The position numbers were made by a program, and so were the translations under genes. Below are positions 15,214 through 26,129 of a stretch of 64,000 bases of DNA, piece after piece. Source of the stretch: Noviherbaspirillum humi. Its GTDB lineage: Bacteria > Pseudomonadota > Gammaproteobacteria > Burkholderiales > Burkholderiaceae_D. Where the stretch lies: NCBI RefSeq assembly GCF_900188095.1, contig NZ_FZOT01000016.1, forward strand, positions 1 through 64,000. The letters are read 5' to 3'. How positions within the stretch are numbered: the stretch's first letter is position 1; every line of letters begins with the position of its first letter. The notes under the pieces are model-generated. The model had not been told where the DNA came from. It ran no database searches and was given only the letters and a program-made list of their open reading frames with translations.

Positions 15214-17292
15214 ATGCATTCATCCAACTGGTTTCGCGGCACCGGCGACAGCCCGCTCCGGAGCTTCGCCATGGCGGTGCTGATCGTCCTGCCCTTCGCC
15301 TTCGCCCAGTATGCGGCGCGCACCTACCTCGGGTTCCGGGCGCCGCTCGGCCTGCTGATTCCGCCGGTCATGATCTGCGTCGTCTTTGGCGGCTGGCGGC
15401 CGGCGGTGCTGGCCACCGTGACCTCGCTCGGCATCGGCGCCTTCTTCCTCATGGAGCCACGCTATTCATTCGCGGTGGCATCGACCGAGGACAGGGCCGT
15501 GCTGGTGGTGTTTTCCTTCATCTGTTCCTTCATGAGCCTGATGGGCGGCATGCTCGAGCGCGCCGAGCGCAAGGCCGGTTGCCTGATGCGCTCGCTGCAG
15601 GAGAGCGAGCAGACCATGCGGGCCCTGCTGCAGGCAACGACCCAGGCTGCGCTCGGTGTCGGCCAGGACGGCCTGATACGCTTTGCCAACGAAGCGGTGC
15701 GCCGCCTCTTCGGATATGCGCCGGAAGAGTTGATCGGCAGGCCGGTCTGGGTGCTCGTGCCGGAAGGCTTGCCGGAACTGCAGCCGCAGGACCTGGAAGC
15801 CTTCTTTGCCGCGTCGCGCACCGGCTACACATCGCAGGTCCGGGAAGTGAAGGCGCGGGACAAGCATGGCCGCCTGATCGCGGCGGAGGCCAGCCTCGGC
15901 ATGGCGGACACGCCCTCCGGTCCGCTTGCCGTGACCTTCGTCGCCGACATCACCCGGCGCAAGGAAGCGGAGGAGAGGATCATCCATGCGGCGCGCCACG
16001 ATCCGCTCACCGGCCTGCCGAACCGCGCGCTGATCTACGAACTGGGCGCGCACGCCCTGGTGGCGGCCAGCCGCGCCGACCGCAAGGTGGCAATGCTGTT
16101 CTTCGACCTCGACCGCTTCAAGCCGATCAACGACACCTATGGCCATGAAACCGGAGACCGCATGCTGCAGGAAGTGGCGCGGCGGCTGAAAGCGGCGGTG
16201 CGGGCCAGCGACGTGGTGGGCCGCCTCGGCGGCGATGAATTCATCGCCATCCTTACCGACATGCAGACCGAGGCCGACGTCACCCACACGGCCGCGCACC
16301 TTCTGCAGTCCCTCGGCCAGCCCTGCCGCATCGGCGAGCTGGAACTGGCAACCTCGCCCAGCATCGGCATCAGCCTGTATCCGGCCGACGGCCGCGACAT
16401 CGACACCCTGATCCGGCATGCGGATGCCGCCATGTACCACGCCAAGGGCGCCGGACGGAACAACTTCCAGTTCTTCACGGCGGAAATCAACGACCACGCC
16501 GAGCATGCATTCATGCTGGAGCAGCGCCTGCGCGAGGCGCTGCGGCGCGGCGAATTCGAACTGGCCTACCAGCCGGTGCTGGATACGCGCAGCATGCGCG
16601 TCGTCGGCGCCGAGGCGCTGGTGCGCTGGAAGCAGGAGGACGCGCCATCGCTGCCGCCGGCCGAATTCATCGCCGCCGCCGAGACCAGCGGCCTGATCCA
16701 CCAGATCGGCGACTGGGTGCTCGCCGAAGCCTGCCGCCAGCATGACGCATGGCGGCGGCAGGGCCTGCCGCCGCTGCGCATCGCCGTCAATGTGTCGCCG
16801 GTTCAGTTCCGGGCCAAGCATTTCCGCAGGCGGGTGGCGGAAATGCTGGCGGGAGCGGGCATCGATCCGGCCTGCGTCGAACTGGAGGTCACCGAGGCGA
16901 CAGTGATGAAGCAGGTGGAGCAGGCGGCGCGCACGCTGGCCGGCCTGAAAGAGCTTGGCGTGCGGATCACGCTCGACGACTTCGGCACCGGCTATTCATG
17001 CCTCGGTTACCTGTCGCAAATCCCGATCGACAAACTGAAGGTGGACCAGTCCTTCGTGCGCCGCATCAGCGACGATCCGCATTCGCTGGCCATCGCCGAT
17101 GCCGTGATTACCCTCGGCAAGAGGCTGGGCACGGAAGTGGTGGCGGAAGGCATCGAGAGCGAGCAGGCGCTCGACCTGCTGCGGCAGCGCGAGTGCGACC
17201 ATGGCCAGGGCTACCTGTTCAGCCGGCCGCTCACCGGCGCGCAATTCGCGACATGGTGCCGCGACCACGACGCGCGCCGGGTGCTGCACTAG
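15214..17292 (+). CDS. Membrane-bound PAS-GGDEF-EAL cyclic-di-GMP protein
   Basis: The 692-residue protein has four N-terminal transmembrane segments (about 18-110, DUF4118-like), a PAS domain (about 130-250), a GGDEF domain with RLGGDEF (339-343) and an EAL domain with EAL (467-469), NVSP and DDFGTGYS (588-595). An intact RxxD inhibitory site (330-333) lies five residues before GGDEF. Both catalytic domains keep their key residues, so it could make or break c-di-GMP; which dominates cannot be told. It sits at the inner membrane. The neighbouring genes give no clue to the signal sensed. Confidence 0.92.
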   Translation: MHSSNWFRGTGDSPLRSFAMAVLIVLPFAFAQYAARTYLGFRAPLGLLIPPVMICVVFGGWRPAVLATVTSLGIGAFFLMEPRYSFAVASTEDRAVLVVFSFICSFMSLMGGMLERAERKAGCLMRSLQESEQTMRALLQATTQAALGVGQDGLIRFANEAVRRLFGYAPEELIGRPVWVLVPEGLPELQPQDLEAFFAASRTGYTSQVREVKARDKHGRLIAAEASLGMADTPSGPLAVTFVADITRRKEAEERIIHAARHDPLTGLPNRALIYELGAHALVAASRADRKVAMLFFDLDRFKPINDTYGHETGDRMLQEVARRLKAAVRASDVVGRLGGDEFIAILTDMQTEADVTHTAAHLLQSLGQPCRIGELELATSPSIGISLYPADGRDIDTLIRHADAAMYHAKGAGRNNFQFFTAEINDHAEHAFMLEQRLREALRRGEFELAYQPVLDTRSMRVVGAEALVRWKQEDAPSLPPAEFIAAAETSGLIHQIGDWVLAEACRQHDAWRRQGLPPLRIAVNVSPVQFRAKHFRRRVAEMLAGAGIDPACVELEVTEATVMKQVEQAARTLAGLKELGVRITLDDFGTGYSCLGYLSQIPIDKLKVDQSFVRRISDDPHSLAIADAVITLGKRLGTEVVAEGIESEQALDLLRQRECDHGQGYLFSRPLTGAQFATWCRDHDARRVLH

Positions 17293-17305
17293 GCGACACT
17301 GGAAA

Positions 17306-17797
17306 TCAATACGGCGTGCCGTCCTTGCGCAGGAAGCGCCACTTGCCTTCCACCAGCTGCGCCTGGAGATCGTCGTCGGGATAGGTGGCGGCATCGCCCG
17401 GCGTTCTGTCGCCGACCTCCAGATACAGCACGTCGGCGCCGGAACGATTCACCAGCTGATGCCCGTTGCCGCTGCCGGCGCGAAAGCCGGCGCACATGCC
17501 CGGCCGCAGCGGCGTTTCGCCTTCGTCCGTCACCAGCATCGGCGTGCCTTCGAGGATGTAGACGAACTCGTCCTGGCGGGTATGGGCGTGGCGCAGCGCC
17601 GACACCGCGCCGGGCGCGAGCCGGGTCAGGTTGACGCCGAAGTTGGTCAGGCCGAACAGGTCGCCGAGCGGCCGCTTCTCGCGGCCGGCCATGCGCGAGG
17701 CGAAGGGCTCGGGATAGTTGGATGGTTTCGTGCGAGGCGCGGCGTCGGCCGCGACGATGGCGGTCAAGGGCGCTGCCCTGGTCTTGTTGTCCGTCAT
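17306..17797 (-). CDS. Cupin-domain protein
   Basis: The 163-residue protein starts at ATG 17797 after AAGGAGGACTCC. A double-stranded beta-helix domain has cupin motif 1 (HAHTRQDEFVYILEGTPML) with the HxH...E metal set, and motif 2 (GMCAGFRAGSGNGHQLVNRS) with the distal His. Metal binding is likely intact. No pathway can be assigned, and the 3' end is 14 bases from the convergent GGDEF/EAL gene. Confidence 0.85.
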   Translation of the reverse strand: MTDNKTRAAPLTAIVAADAAPRTKPSNYPEPFASRMAGREKRPLGDLFGLTNFGVNLTRLAPGAVSALRHAHTRQDEFVYILEGTPMLVTDEGETPLRPGMCAGFRAGSGNGHQLVNRSGADVLYLEVGDRTPGDAATYPDDDLQAQLVEGKWRFLRKDGTPY

Positions 17798-17839
17798 GGA
17801 GTCCTCCTTGCGCCATGATGCCATGGACCGGCTTGGACC

Positions 17840-20401
17840 TTAGCCCGCCTGGCAGGAAGCCGGCCCCGGTTTGTCCGCTTCCCAGCGCGCCAGCGTCTGC
17901 GGCGTGGCCCAGGCATGCAGGTGCAGCTGCGACAGGGTCACCGGGTCGTCCAGCAGCGCGTTCTTGTGCTGGTCGTCGAGTTCGTCTGGCCCGCCCAGCG
18001 CCAGCGCCCGGGCGAAGCCGCGCTGGGCGCGCGCCGGATCGGCGGCATGGCCGGCGGCGCAGGCGAGCGCATTGAGGACCGGGTCGGCCACCGCGCCGCT
18101 GAAGCCGGGCGGCTCCGGCGTCTGCGCATGGTGGGCGGCGCTGGCCTGCAGTTCCGGCGGCGGCGTCAGCTCCTCCGGAATGGTGAACAGCCTGCCGCGA
18201 CGGAACCAGCGTCCGAGCGAGACGCGGCTCGACAGCACCGACACCGGCGCCGACAGGAACAATCCGCCGGCGATCGGCAGCAGCCACCAGACGAAGGACG
18301 GATTGAGCCAGTAGACGCCGGCACCCCAGGCCAGACCGAGCAGCATCATCCAGCCGTGCTTTTCCAGCGCTTCGCGCCAGCCGGTCTCGGAGTCGGCGCG
18401 CGGCGGCGACTTCCAGTGGAGAGCCCATCCGAGGAAAGCGCCGATGACGAAGCGGGTATGGAACAGCATGCGCACCGGCGCCAGCAGCATGGAGAACAGC
18501 ATTTCGAGCAGCATGCCGGCGCACAGCCGCAGCGCGCCGCCGAACTCGCGCGCGCCGCGCGCGCAGATCAGCAGCACCGACAGCAGCTTGGGCAGGAACA
18601 GCAGCGTGGCGGTGGCGGAGAACAGCGCCAGGGCCTTTTCCGGATGCCATTGCGGCCAGATCGGGAACAGCTGGCGCGGCTCGACGAAGTACTCGGGCAC
18701 CGTCAGGGTGTGCAGCGCCAGCATGCCGGTCGACAGCGCCAGGAACAGCGCCCACAGCGGCGCCGACAGGTAAGCCATGACGCCGGTGATGAACACCGCC
18801 CGGTGCACCGGATGCATGCCGCGCGCGGTGAGCAGGCGAAAGTTCATCAGGTTGCCATGGCACCAGCGCCGGTCCCGCTTCAACTCGTCCAGCAGGTTGG
18901 GCGGCATCTCCTCGTAGCTGCCCGGCAGGTCGTAGGCGATCCACACGCCCCAGCCGGCGCGCCGCATCAGGGCGGCCTCGACGAAGTCGTGCGAGAGGAT
19001 CTCCCCGGCGAGCGAGCCCCGCCCCGGCAGCGGCGACAGCGCGCAATGTCGCATCAAGGGCTCCAGGCGCAGGATGGCATTGTGGCCCCAGTAGTGCGAT
19101 TCGCCCAGCTGCCAGTAGTGCAGCCCGGCGGTGAACAGCGGCCCGTAGACGCGCGAGGCGAACTGCTGGATGCGGGCGTAGAGCGTGTCGCGCCCGGCCG
19201 CCACCGGCAGCGTCTGGATGATGCCGGCGCCGGGATGGGCTTCCATCAGCCGCACCAGGCGGGTGAGGCAGTCGCCGCTCATCACGCTGTCGGCATCGAG
19301 CACGATCATGTAGCGGTAGTCGCTGCCCCAGCGGCGGCAGAAGTCATCGATGTTGCCGCTCTTGCGCTTGACGCGGCGCTTGCGGTGCCGGTAGAAGATG
19401 CGGCCGAAGCCATCCACGGCCTTGCACAGCTCGGCCCAGGCCGACAGCTCGGCGGCCCGCACGTCGCCGCCGCTGCTGTCGCTCAGGAGGAAGAAGTCGA
19501 ATCTCTTCAGGTCGCCGGTGCGGGCCAGCGATTCATAGGTGGCGCGCAGGCCGGCCATCACCCGCGCCACATCCTCGTTGCAGATCGGCATGACGATCGC
19601 GGTGCGGGCCTCCGGCGGGATGGCCGCCGCCGGATCGACATGGCTGGCGATGGCGAAGCGGTCCTTGCCGCGCGCCAGCACGAGAAAGCCGGCCAGCGCC
19701 GTCCAGAAGCCGGCCGATACCCAGCAGAACAGCAGCGCGAACAGCGCCAGCAGCGCCATCTCGCTGAACGCCTTGCCCTGGTAAGGCAGCACCTGGCTCA
19801 TGAACCAGGTCGCCACCACTGTCTGCGCCAGCATCAGCGCCAGCAGCATGAAGCGACGGATGGTGCCGATCAGGCGCCACTGACCGCGCGGATGCGGCGC
19901 GTCGTCGCGTTCCCGGTCGGCCGTCACCGGCGCATCCGCCGGCCAGGCCTGGCGCTGAGGCTGGGGCTTGCGCGGCACCCAGTCGGTCTTGCTGCGCCGG
20001 CGCTGTTCCATCCAGCGCTGCAGCGGATTCAAGGTGCCCCACGGCACCGGCACCATGGAACTGCGATTGATCGGCGGCGTGAACTGCATGCGCGCCTGCT
20101 TGCGCCGCTCGATATCCAGGTGGCGCACGTTGCCCGGCTCCCGCCGATCCGGCGCGCGCCGGCCGTAAGCCAGCTGCAGCCGCTTCATGATGGAGCCGTA
20201 GGCGGGATTCGACGGCGTCGCATCGCCGCCGGCCAGCAGATTGTGCAGGTCGGCCAGCGCCTGTTCCGGCTCGGCGCCGTGCAGGCGCGCCTCGAACTCG
20301 GCGCGCTGCGCTTGCGCCAGCGGCAGGCGATCCAGGTAGCGCCGGCACATCAGTCGCGCCTGCTGGACCACCTTCTCGGACGATGCCGGCTGCGCGTTCA
20401 T
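17840..20401 (-). CDS. opgH: Glucans biosynthesis glucosyltransferase H
   Basis: The 853-residue inner-membrane protein is a family 2 glycosyltransferase with flanking transmembrane helices. Visible catalytic motifs are LLSDSSGGD, the metal-binding [12 protein letters not shown] and the RDRRWCHGN (RRW-type) segment. It polymerises UDP-glucose into the linear backbone of osmoregulated periplasmic glucans. The start ATG 20401 overlaps the opgG stop in ATGA, so the two are translationally coupled. A longer open frame reaching 21052 is only the opgG shadow. Confidence 0.93.
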   Translation of the reverse strand: MNAQPASSEKVVQQARLMCRRYLDRLPLAQAQRAEFEARLHGAEPEQALADLHNLLAGGDATPSNPAYGSIMKRLQLAYGRRAPDRREPGNVRHLDIERRKQARMQFTPPINRSSMVPVPWGTLNPLQRWMEQRRRSKTDWVPRKPQPQRQAWPADAPVTADRERDDAPHPRGQWRLIGTIRRFMLLALMLAQTVVATWFMSQVLPYQGKAFSEMALLALFALLFCWVSAGFWTALAGFLVLARGKDRFAIASHVDPAAAIPPEARTAIVMPICNEDVARVMAGLRATYESLARTGDLKRFDFFLLSDSSGGDVRAAELSAWAELCKAVDGFGRIFYRHRKRRVKRKSGNIDDFCRRWGSDYRYMIVLDADSVMSGDCLTRLVRLMEAHPGAGIIQTLPVAAGRDTLYARIQQFASRVYGPLFTAGLHYWQLGESHYWGHNAILRLEPLMRHCALSPLPGRGSLAGEILSHDFVEAALMRRAGWGVWIAYDLPGSYEEMPPNLLDELKRDRRWCHGNLMNFRLLTARGMHPVHRAVFITGVMAYLSAPLWALFLALSTGMLALHTLTVPEYFVEPRQLFPIWPQWHPEKALALFSATATLLFLPKLLSVLLICARGAREFGGALRLCAGMLLEMLFSMLLAPVRMLFHTRFVIGAFLGWALHWKSPPRADSETGWREALEKHGWMMLLGLAWGAGVYWLNPSFVWWLLPIAGGLFLSAPVSVLSSRVSLGRWFRRGRLFTIPEELTPPPELQASAAHHAQTPEPPGFSGAVADPVLNALACAAGHAADPARAQRGFARALALGGPDELDDQHKNALLDDPVTLSQLHLHAWATPQTLARWEADKPGPASCQAG

Positions 20402-21930
20402 TCCGGTGAAAGTATGTAGCTCCACGTTTCCGATAAGGTTGTGTTGTCGGTGCTGAGATAACCGCGCAGTTCGACCGGCTTTTTCTCGTCGACGCGCTTC
20501 AGCTTCACCGTCATGCGCCACCCGCCATTGACCTCGTTGCGGATGACATTGGTTTCCAGAATCTTGCCGTTGGGATCGGCGCTCACCACCGGCAGCAGCG
20601 TGGCATCGACCGGCAGCTTCTTCAGCGCCGGGCCCTCGAAGTCCACCATCAGCGCGATGGTGTCGTCCGGCTTGCGTACCCAGCCGTGGCCGCGCCGGGT
20701 CTGCGTGGTCCAGGACGACGGCGGACGCCGCTCGACTTCCTTCTGCCACAGCAGGCGATACTCGATGTCGAGCGGCGCGCCCGGCTTGGGCGGCGCATCC
20801 GGCACCCAGTAGGCAACGATGTTGTCGTTGGTTTCGTCCGGGGTCGGGATCTGCACCAGCTCCACCCGTCCGGCGCCCCACTGGCCCTTCGGCTCGATCC
20901 AGACGCTGGGCCGCATTTCGTAGCGCGCTTCCAGATCCTCGTAGTCGGCGAAGCGCCGGTCGCGCTGCATCAGGCCGAAGCCGGCCGGGTTCGTCAATGC
21001 GTACGACGTCACCAGCAGCCGCTTCGGGTTGACCAATGGACGCCAGATCCACTCGCCGGTTCCCGAATGGATCGACAATCCGTCGGAGTCATGCACTTCC
21101 GGCCGGTAGTCCTCGACCTGGGAGCGCTGGTTTTCCCCAAAGAAGTACATGCTGGTAAGCGGCGCGATGCCGAGCTTGGTCACGTTTTCGCGCAGGTAGA
21201 GCTGGGCCTTGACGTCGATCACGGTGTCGATGCCGGGCCGCAGGACGAAGCGGTAGGCGCCGGCCACGCGGCGCGAATCGAGCAATGCGTAAATGGTCAG
21301 CTGCTTTTCCGTCGGCCCCGGGCGCTCGACCCAAAACTCGGTGAACTGGGGAAATTCCTCGCCCGACGACAGGGCCGTATCCACCGCCAGCCCGCGCGCC
21401 GAGAGGCCGTACAACTGGCCCTTGCCGAGCGCCCGGAAATAGCTGGCGCCCTGGAAGGTCAGCACTTCGTCCTTGTAGGCCAGCGTGTTGATCGGATAAT
21501 GCACCCGGAAGCCGGCATAGCCAAGCTCGGCCAGATCCTTGGCCGGAAGGTTGTTGGCGCCGTAGTTGAACAGCTTCGGATCGAAGCGGATCTCGTGCGC
21601 CGTCTTGCCAACGATCTCGTTGATGCGCACCGGCGTGTCGAAGGACCGGCCCTGGTGGAAGAAGGCGATCTCGAACGGCAGCCGGTTGTTGCGCCACAGG
21701 GCCTTGGCCGGATCGAAGCGGATGTCGCGCAGCTGGTCGTAGTCGAGGTTGGCCAGCGAGCGCGGCAGATTCTTTTCCGGCGGCGCGTAAGGCGAAGCCG
21801 CCAATTTTTTGGCCCGTGCGGCGACGTCCTCGAAGGTGAAGGCGAAGGCTGCCGGCAGCAGGCAGCACAGCAGCGCGCCGCAGGCGAAGCGGCGCGCCAT
21901 CCTTGAAACTTGAAGCGTGTATGAAGCCAT
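20398..21930 (-). CDS. opgG: Glucans biosynthesis protein G
   Basis: The 510-residue periplasmic protein starts at ATG 21930 ([14 protein letters not shown]) after GGGAGGA, with a signal peptide ending near [11 protein letters not shown]. Family motifs include [48 protein letters not shown] and [18 protein letters not shown]. OpgG is needed for, and probably shapes, periplasmic glucans made by OpgH; recent family work suggests glucanase activity. It heads the opgGH operon. An upstream in-frame ATG at 21945 is possible but has no ribosome binding site. Confidence 0.93.
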   Translation of the reverse strand: MASYTLQVSRMARRFACGALLCCLLPAAFAFTFEDVAARAKKLAASPYAPPEKNLPRSLANLDYDQLRDIRFDPAKALWRNNRLPFEIAFFHQGRSFDTPVRINEIVGKTAHEIRFDPKLFNYGANNLPAKDLAELGYAGFRVHYPINTLAYKDEVLTFQGASYFRALGKGQLYGLSARGLAVDTALSSGEEFPQFTEFWVERPGPTEKQLTIYALLDSRRVAGAYRFVLRPGIDTVIDVKAQLYLRENVTKLGIAPLTSMYFFGENQRSQVEDYRPEVHDSDGLSIHSGTGEWIWRPLVNPKRLLVTSYALTNPAGFGLMQRDRRFADYEDLEARYEMRPSVWIEPKGQWGAGRVELVQIPTPDETNDNIVAYWVPDAPPKPGAPLDIEYRLLWQKEVERRPPSSWTTQTRRGHGWVRKPDDTIALMVDFEGPALKKLPVDATLLPVVSADPNGKILETNVIRNEVNGGWRMTVKLKRVDEKKPVELRGYLSTDNTTLSETWSYILSPE

Positions 21931-22229
21931 AGTCCTCCCATGCAATGCTGGTCGCGTCCGACCGATGCCTGACAGGACGTATGGTGCAGTGCGTCGGGTT
22001 AACTGTTTTGACCGCTGTTAATAAATCGACAGTTCGGCGCTTTTCCCCCGCGATCAATGCCCGTCGATGAATTGCATCAGGCTGCGGCGACAGGAAGATT
22101 GAGACGGCTCAAACCGGGCGATGCCTGGTTGCATCTCGGTTCGCCGGCAGTGCCCGCCAGAAGCAGGCGGCGGGCTGCGAGCAGGCAGCGGCTGGGCGTC
22201 CGCCCGCAGCCGATTGCCTTAGCGACGCA

Positions 22230-24395
22230 TCAGTCTGCGGCCAGCGCCATGGCCGCCAGCCGTTCCGCCGTCAGCGGCAGCGATGTCGGGCGCAACCCGA
22301 TCGCATCCCGCACCGCGTTGGCGATCGCCGCCACGGTCGGACCGAGGGAGGCTTCGCCGGCGCCGAGCGGTGGCTGCTGCGATGGCATGAGCAGCGTCGT
22401 GACCTGCGGCACCTCAGAAAAGCGCAGGATGGGATAGTTGTCCCAGCTGTCGCTGGCGATGCGCCCCCCCTCGAAACGCACCGCTTCCTTGAGCGCCATG
22501 CTGGCGGCCTGGATCGCTCCCCCTTCCAGCTGGTTCACGGCGCCGTCCGGATTGATGACAGTGCCGATGTCGGCGGCGATGAACAGCCGCCGCACCCGCA
22601 CTGCTTCCGCCACAACGACCTGGGCCGCCACCGCGCAATAGGCGCTGGTGTTCTTGTAGCGCGCCCAGGCGAAGCCCCAACCCTCGCCTTCGGCGCGCGG
22701 CGAGTCGATACCGAGGCCGGCGGCTTCCGCAGCCGCCTTTATCACTGCCCGCGCGCGCTCGTCGCTCACATGCCGCAGCCGGAACGCGATCGCATCGACG
22801 TCGAGTTCGCGCGCCATCTCGTCGATGAAGCTTTCGGCGGCGAAGACGTTCGCTACCGCACCCAGCGCCCGGAGGGCCGAGGTCCGAATGGGCGTGGTCA
22901 ACACGCGGTGGTTGATCACGTCCCAGCTCGGGAAGTCATACGAGGGAACGGCGTTGCGCTCGGAGCCCCCGCCGGCCGCCAGCGGCGCATTGATCGGCGC
23001 CGGCGGCGCGAAGGGCTGGGCCAGCTGCCAGCTGCCGAGCAGCGCCGGCGTGGCGGCGCGCCCGGGCCGGGTGCTGTGGCCGTTGCTCCAGACTTCCTGG
23101 CGCCAGGCGACGATGCGGCCATGCGCATCGACATCCGCCCGGAGTTCCACCGCCATCGCCGGGCCGAAGGGCGCGGCCGACAGCTCGTCGGCGCGCGACC
23201 ACACCACCCGGATCGGCGTGCCGGGCCGCGCCAGCGCCAGCCAGGCGGCATCGAAGGCGACATCGTCGGCGCCGTTGTGGCCGTAGCAGCCGGCGCCTTC
23301 CGCATGCCGCACCACGATGTCCTGCTCGTCCATGCGCAGCGCCAGCGCCAGGTCCTTGCGCAGGTTGTAGATGCCCTGGCTGTGGCTCCAGACCGTGAGC
23401 ACGCCCTCTTCGAACAGCGCCAGCGCGCAGGACGGTCCGATCGAGGCATGGGCGATGAAGGGCTTGACGTAGGCGGCGTGGAAACTTCTATGGGCGGCAT
23501 GCGTTCGGCCGTCCGCCGGCCGGCGGCTGTCCACCACCTTGGTGTCGGCCGGCTGCGACTTCAGCCACGCCTCCAGATCGTTCTCCGCCGGCATGGGCGG
23601 CGTGTCTTCCGGCACACGCCATTCGGCCCGCTCCGCCAGCGCGCTGGCCGCCTGCTCCGCCAGCCGACGCGTCGGCGCCAGCACGGCCAGCAGCGAGCCG
23701 TCCCGCACCACGCTGGCCCCGGCGAATTTTTCCGGCAGGTCGCCGAGGCTGGCCAAGCGCGCGGAGACGGAAGGCGCCCGCACCATGGCCGCATGCAGCA
23801 GGCCGGGCAATTCGATGTCATGGATGAAGCGCGGGTTGCCGAACACCTTGTCGGGCAGGTCGAGGCGCGATGCCGGCGCGCCCACCATGCGGTAATCCGC
23901 GCCCGCCTTCGGACTTGCCCGGCCATCGGCTTCGCGGGCCAGCAGGGCGTCGTCCGCCAGTTCCCAGTAGCTGAGCGAGCGGCCGCTGCCATCGTCGACC
24001 ACGCCTTCGCGAATCTGCAGCGACGGCGGATCGGCCCCCAGTCTCGCCGCGGCCGCTTCCAGCATGATCCGGCGCGCCTCGGCGCATGCCTGGCGCAGCG
24101 CCATGCCCGACTCCTGCACCGACAGGCTGCCGGAGGTCACCGCCTCGTTCGGGCTGCGGTCGGTGCTGGCGGGCAGCATGCGCACCTGGTCCAGGCGCAG
24201 GTCGAGTTCTTCCGCCACGATTTGCGCCAGCGCCGTCAGGATGCCCTGGCCCAGTTCCACCTTGCCCGATGTAACGTCGACATATCCCCCGGGACGGAAG
24301 CGCAGCCATTGATCGAGCCGGCGGTTGACCTGCAGGCTGCCGGGCAGCGCCGCCTTGCCGGCATCCGCTCCCTGCGTGGCGATGACGTAGGCCAT
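22230..24395 (-). CDS. Molybdenum hydroxylase large subunit without export signal
   Basis: The 721-residue protein belongs to the xanthine dehydrogenase family, close to the beta subunit of isoquinoline 1-oxidoreductase. It has VTSGKVELGQGILTALAQIVAEEL, SGSLSVQESG, GCYGHNGADDVAFDAAWLA and the C-terminal GAGEASLGPTVAAIANAV with the expected catalytic Glu. Unlike many relatives it has no Tat signal, starting directly MAYVIATQG, so a cytoplasmic enzyme is predicted. It follows the [2Fe-2S] subunit gene by two bases. There is no FAD subunit, so electrons must leave by another carrier. The substrate, probably an N-heterocycle or aldehyde, is not determinable. Confidence 0.87.
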   Translation of the reverse strand: MAYVIATQGADAGKAALPGSLQVNRRLDQWLRFRPGGYVDVTSGKVELGQGILTALAQIVAEELDLRLDQVRMLPASTDRSPNEAVTSGSLSVQESGMALRQACAEARRIMLEAAAARLGADPPSLQIREGVVDDGSGRSLSYWELADDALLAREADGRASPKAGADYRMVGAPASRLDLPDKVFGNPRFIHDIELPGLLHAAMVRAPSVSARLASLGDLPEKFAGASVVRDGSLLAVLAPTRRLAEQAASALAERAEWRVPEDTPPMPAENDLEAWLKSQPADTKVVDSRRPADGRTHAAHRSFHAAYVKPFIAHASIGPSCALALFEEGVLTVWSHSQGIYNLRKDLALALRMDEQDIVVRHAEGAGCYGHNGADDVAFDAAWLALARPGTPIRVVWSRADELSAAPFGPAMAVELRADVDAHGRIVAWRQEVWSNGHSTRPGRAATPALLGSWQLAQPFAPPAPINAPLAAGGGSERNAVPSYDFPSWDVINHRVLTTPIRTSALRALGAVANVFAAESFIDEMARELDVDAIAFRLRHVSDERARAVIKAAAEAAGLGIDSPRAEGEGWGFAWARYKNTSAYCAVAAQVVVAEAVRVRRLFIAADIGTVINPDGAVNQLEGGAIQAASMALKEAVRFEGGRIASDSWDNYPILRFSEVPQVTTLLMPSQQPPLGAGEASLGPTVAAIANAVRDAIGLRPTSLPLTAERLAAMALAAD

Positions 24396-24397
24396 GT

Positions 24398-24865
24398 TCA
24401 CGATGCGTTCCCCTGCTCCGCCGCCTGCATCACGGCGCGCACGATGCGGTTGTGGCTGCCGCAGCGGCACAGGTTGCGGTCCAGCGCTTCGCGCACTTCC
24501 TGCTCATCGGGATGCGGATTGCGCCGCAGGAGCGCCGCCGCCGAGACCAGCATGCCAGAGGTGCAGTAGCCGCATTGGGCCGCCTGCTGATCGATGAAGG
24601 CTTGCTGCAGCGGATGCGGCGCCGTCTCGCTGCCCAGCCCCTCCACCGTGACGATGTCCTTGCCGGCCGCCGCCCACAGCGGCGTGTCGCAGGAGGCCAC
24701 CGCCTGGCCGTCGATCAAGACATAGCAGGCGCCGCAGGCATTGCTGCCGCAGCCGAAGCGCGCGCCCTTGAGCTTGAGGGTGTCGCGCAGCAGGTCGAGC
24801 AGACGCACGTCTTCCTCCGCTTCGACCTCACGCGGGTCGCCGTTGATCTGCAGGACGAACCGCAT
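24398..24865 (-). CDS. [2Fe-2S] small subunit of molybdenum hydroxylase
   Basis: The 155-residue protein has a plant-type ferredoxin domain with FGCGSNACGACYVLIDG and a helical domain with QCGYCTSGML and NLCRCGSHNRIVRAV, giving the eight cysteines for two [2Fe-2S] clusters. It passes electrons from the molybdenum site of the partner encoded immediately downstream. It lies four bases after the Bug receptor gene that starts the run, suggesting one transcript. Confidence 0.92.
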   Translation of the reverse strand: MRFVLQINGDPREVEAEEDVRLLDLLRDTLKLKGARFGCGSNACGACYVLIDGQAVASCDTPLWAAAGKDIVTVEGLGSETAPHPLQQAFIDQQAAQCGYCTSGMLVSAAALLRRNPHPDEQEVREALDRNLCRCGSHNRIVRAVMQAAEQGNAS

Positions 24866-24868
24866 CGC

Positions 24869-25903
24869 TTACTGGTCCGGCTTGGCGCCGGAAATCTTCA
24901 CGATCTGGGCCCACTTGGCAATGTCGTCATTCATGAACTTGCCAAATTCCGCCGGCGTCATCTTCATCGCGATCGCGCCCTTCTTGCCCCAGGCCGACAC
25001 CACTTCCGGATCGACGGCGATCTTGTTGATCTCGGCATTGAGCTTGTTGACGATGGCGGGCGGCGTATTGGCCGGCGCCATGATGCCGAGCCAGATCACC
25101 GCTTCATAATTCGGCACGCCGGCTTCGGCGATGGTCGGCAGTTCCGGCATCACGGTGGACTTCGCCTTGCCGCTGGTGCCCAGGGCCTTCACCTTGCCGC
25201 TGCGGATGAAATCCACCATGGTCGGCACGGCATCGAACATCATGTCGACCTGGCCGCCGAGCACATCGGTGCGTGCGCCGGAGCTGCCCTTGTACGGCAC
25301 GTGCAGGATGCTGGTGCCGGTCATCGCCTTGAACAGTTCGCCGGCCATGTGGTAAGGCGTGCCGGGTCCGGAGGAGGCATAGGTGAGCGTGCCGGGCTTG
25401 GCCTTGGCCAGCTTCACCAGGTCGCCCAGGTTGTTCACCTGCAGGCCGGGGCGGGCCACCAGCACTAGGTCGGAGTAGTTGATCGGCGCCACCGGCGCGA
25501 AGTCTCGCATCAGCTGGTAGGGCTTGGCGCTGGCGGCGAACAGCGACTCGTTCACCGTATGGGTGTTGGACATCATCAGCAGGGTATAGCCGTCCGGCGC
25601 GCTCTTGGCCACCGCCTCGGTGCCGATCAGCGAACCGCCGCCGGGGCGATCCTCGACCACGAAGGATTGCTTGAGCGCGTCCTGCAGGCGCTGGGCGATG
25701 AAGCGGGCGTAGACGTCGGCCGGTCCGCCGGCGGCGAAGGGAACGATGATGCGCACCGGCTTGCTCGGATATTCCTGGGCGCCGGCGCTGCCGGGCAGGA
25801 TGGCCGTGGCGGCGATCAGCGCGCCGACGGCAGCCAGCACCAGCCGGCGGGAAATGGAACGTGAAGTCGCGCGCGAGCGCGCGAAGGCTTCCTGTCTGGT
25901 CAT
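24869..25903 (-). CDS. Bug-family tripartite tricarboxylate receptor
   Basis: The 344-residue periplasmic protein starts at ATG 25903 after AGGAGACA and carries a twin-Arg-containing leader (SRRLVLAAVGALIAATAILPGSAGA). The Bug signature is YPSKPVRIIVPFAAGGPADVYARFIAQRL, then FVVEDRPGGGSLIGTEAVAKSAPDGYTLL. Bug proteins bind carboxylates or aromatic acids. No TctAB membrane genes are present, as is usual for orphan Bug receptors. It heads the leftward operon with the molybdenum hydroxylase, so it probably binds that enzyme's substrate. Confidence 0.9.
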   Translation of the reverse strand: MTRQEAFARSRATSRSISRRLVLAAVGALIAATAILPGSAGAQEYPSKPVRIIVPFAAGGPADVYARFIAQRLQDALKQSFVVEDRPGGGSLIGTEAVAKSAPDGYTLLMMSNTHTVNESLFAASAKPYQLMRDFAPVAPINYSDLVLVARPGLQVNNLGDLVKLAKAKPGTLTYASSGPGTPYHMAGELFKAMTGTSILHVPYKGSSGARTDVLGGQVDMMFDAVPTMVDFIRSGKVKALGTSGKAKSTVMPELPTIAEAGVPNYEAVIWLGIMAPANTPPAIVNKLNAEINKIAVDPEVVSAWGKKGAIAMKMTPAEFGKFMNDDIAKWAQIVKISGAKPDQ

Positions 25904-26129
25904 GCTTGTCTCCTGATTTTTGTTTTGGTTGCTCGCCGTTTTCCTCGGGCGGCGGCGTCCGTTCGCTGAGTGTCGCCCGAATGGCGGCGCTTCGCAAGGG
26001 GGACCGGCGGCTAAACGCAGGTTTTCTGCGTTTTCCGGCATGCCGCCGCGCGCAATCGTTTCGTGAGGAAAAACGGCGCGCCGCAGACGGCCGCCCGCCC
26101 CGCGCCATGCTTGACGCCAATCAAGCCGC

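Noticed and set aside
17915-20419. 834-codon plus-strand frame antisense to opgH
   Set aside because: It mirrors the opgH codons, has no domain-like text, and opgH is unmistakable.
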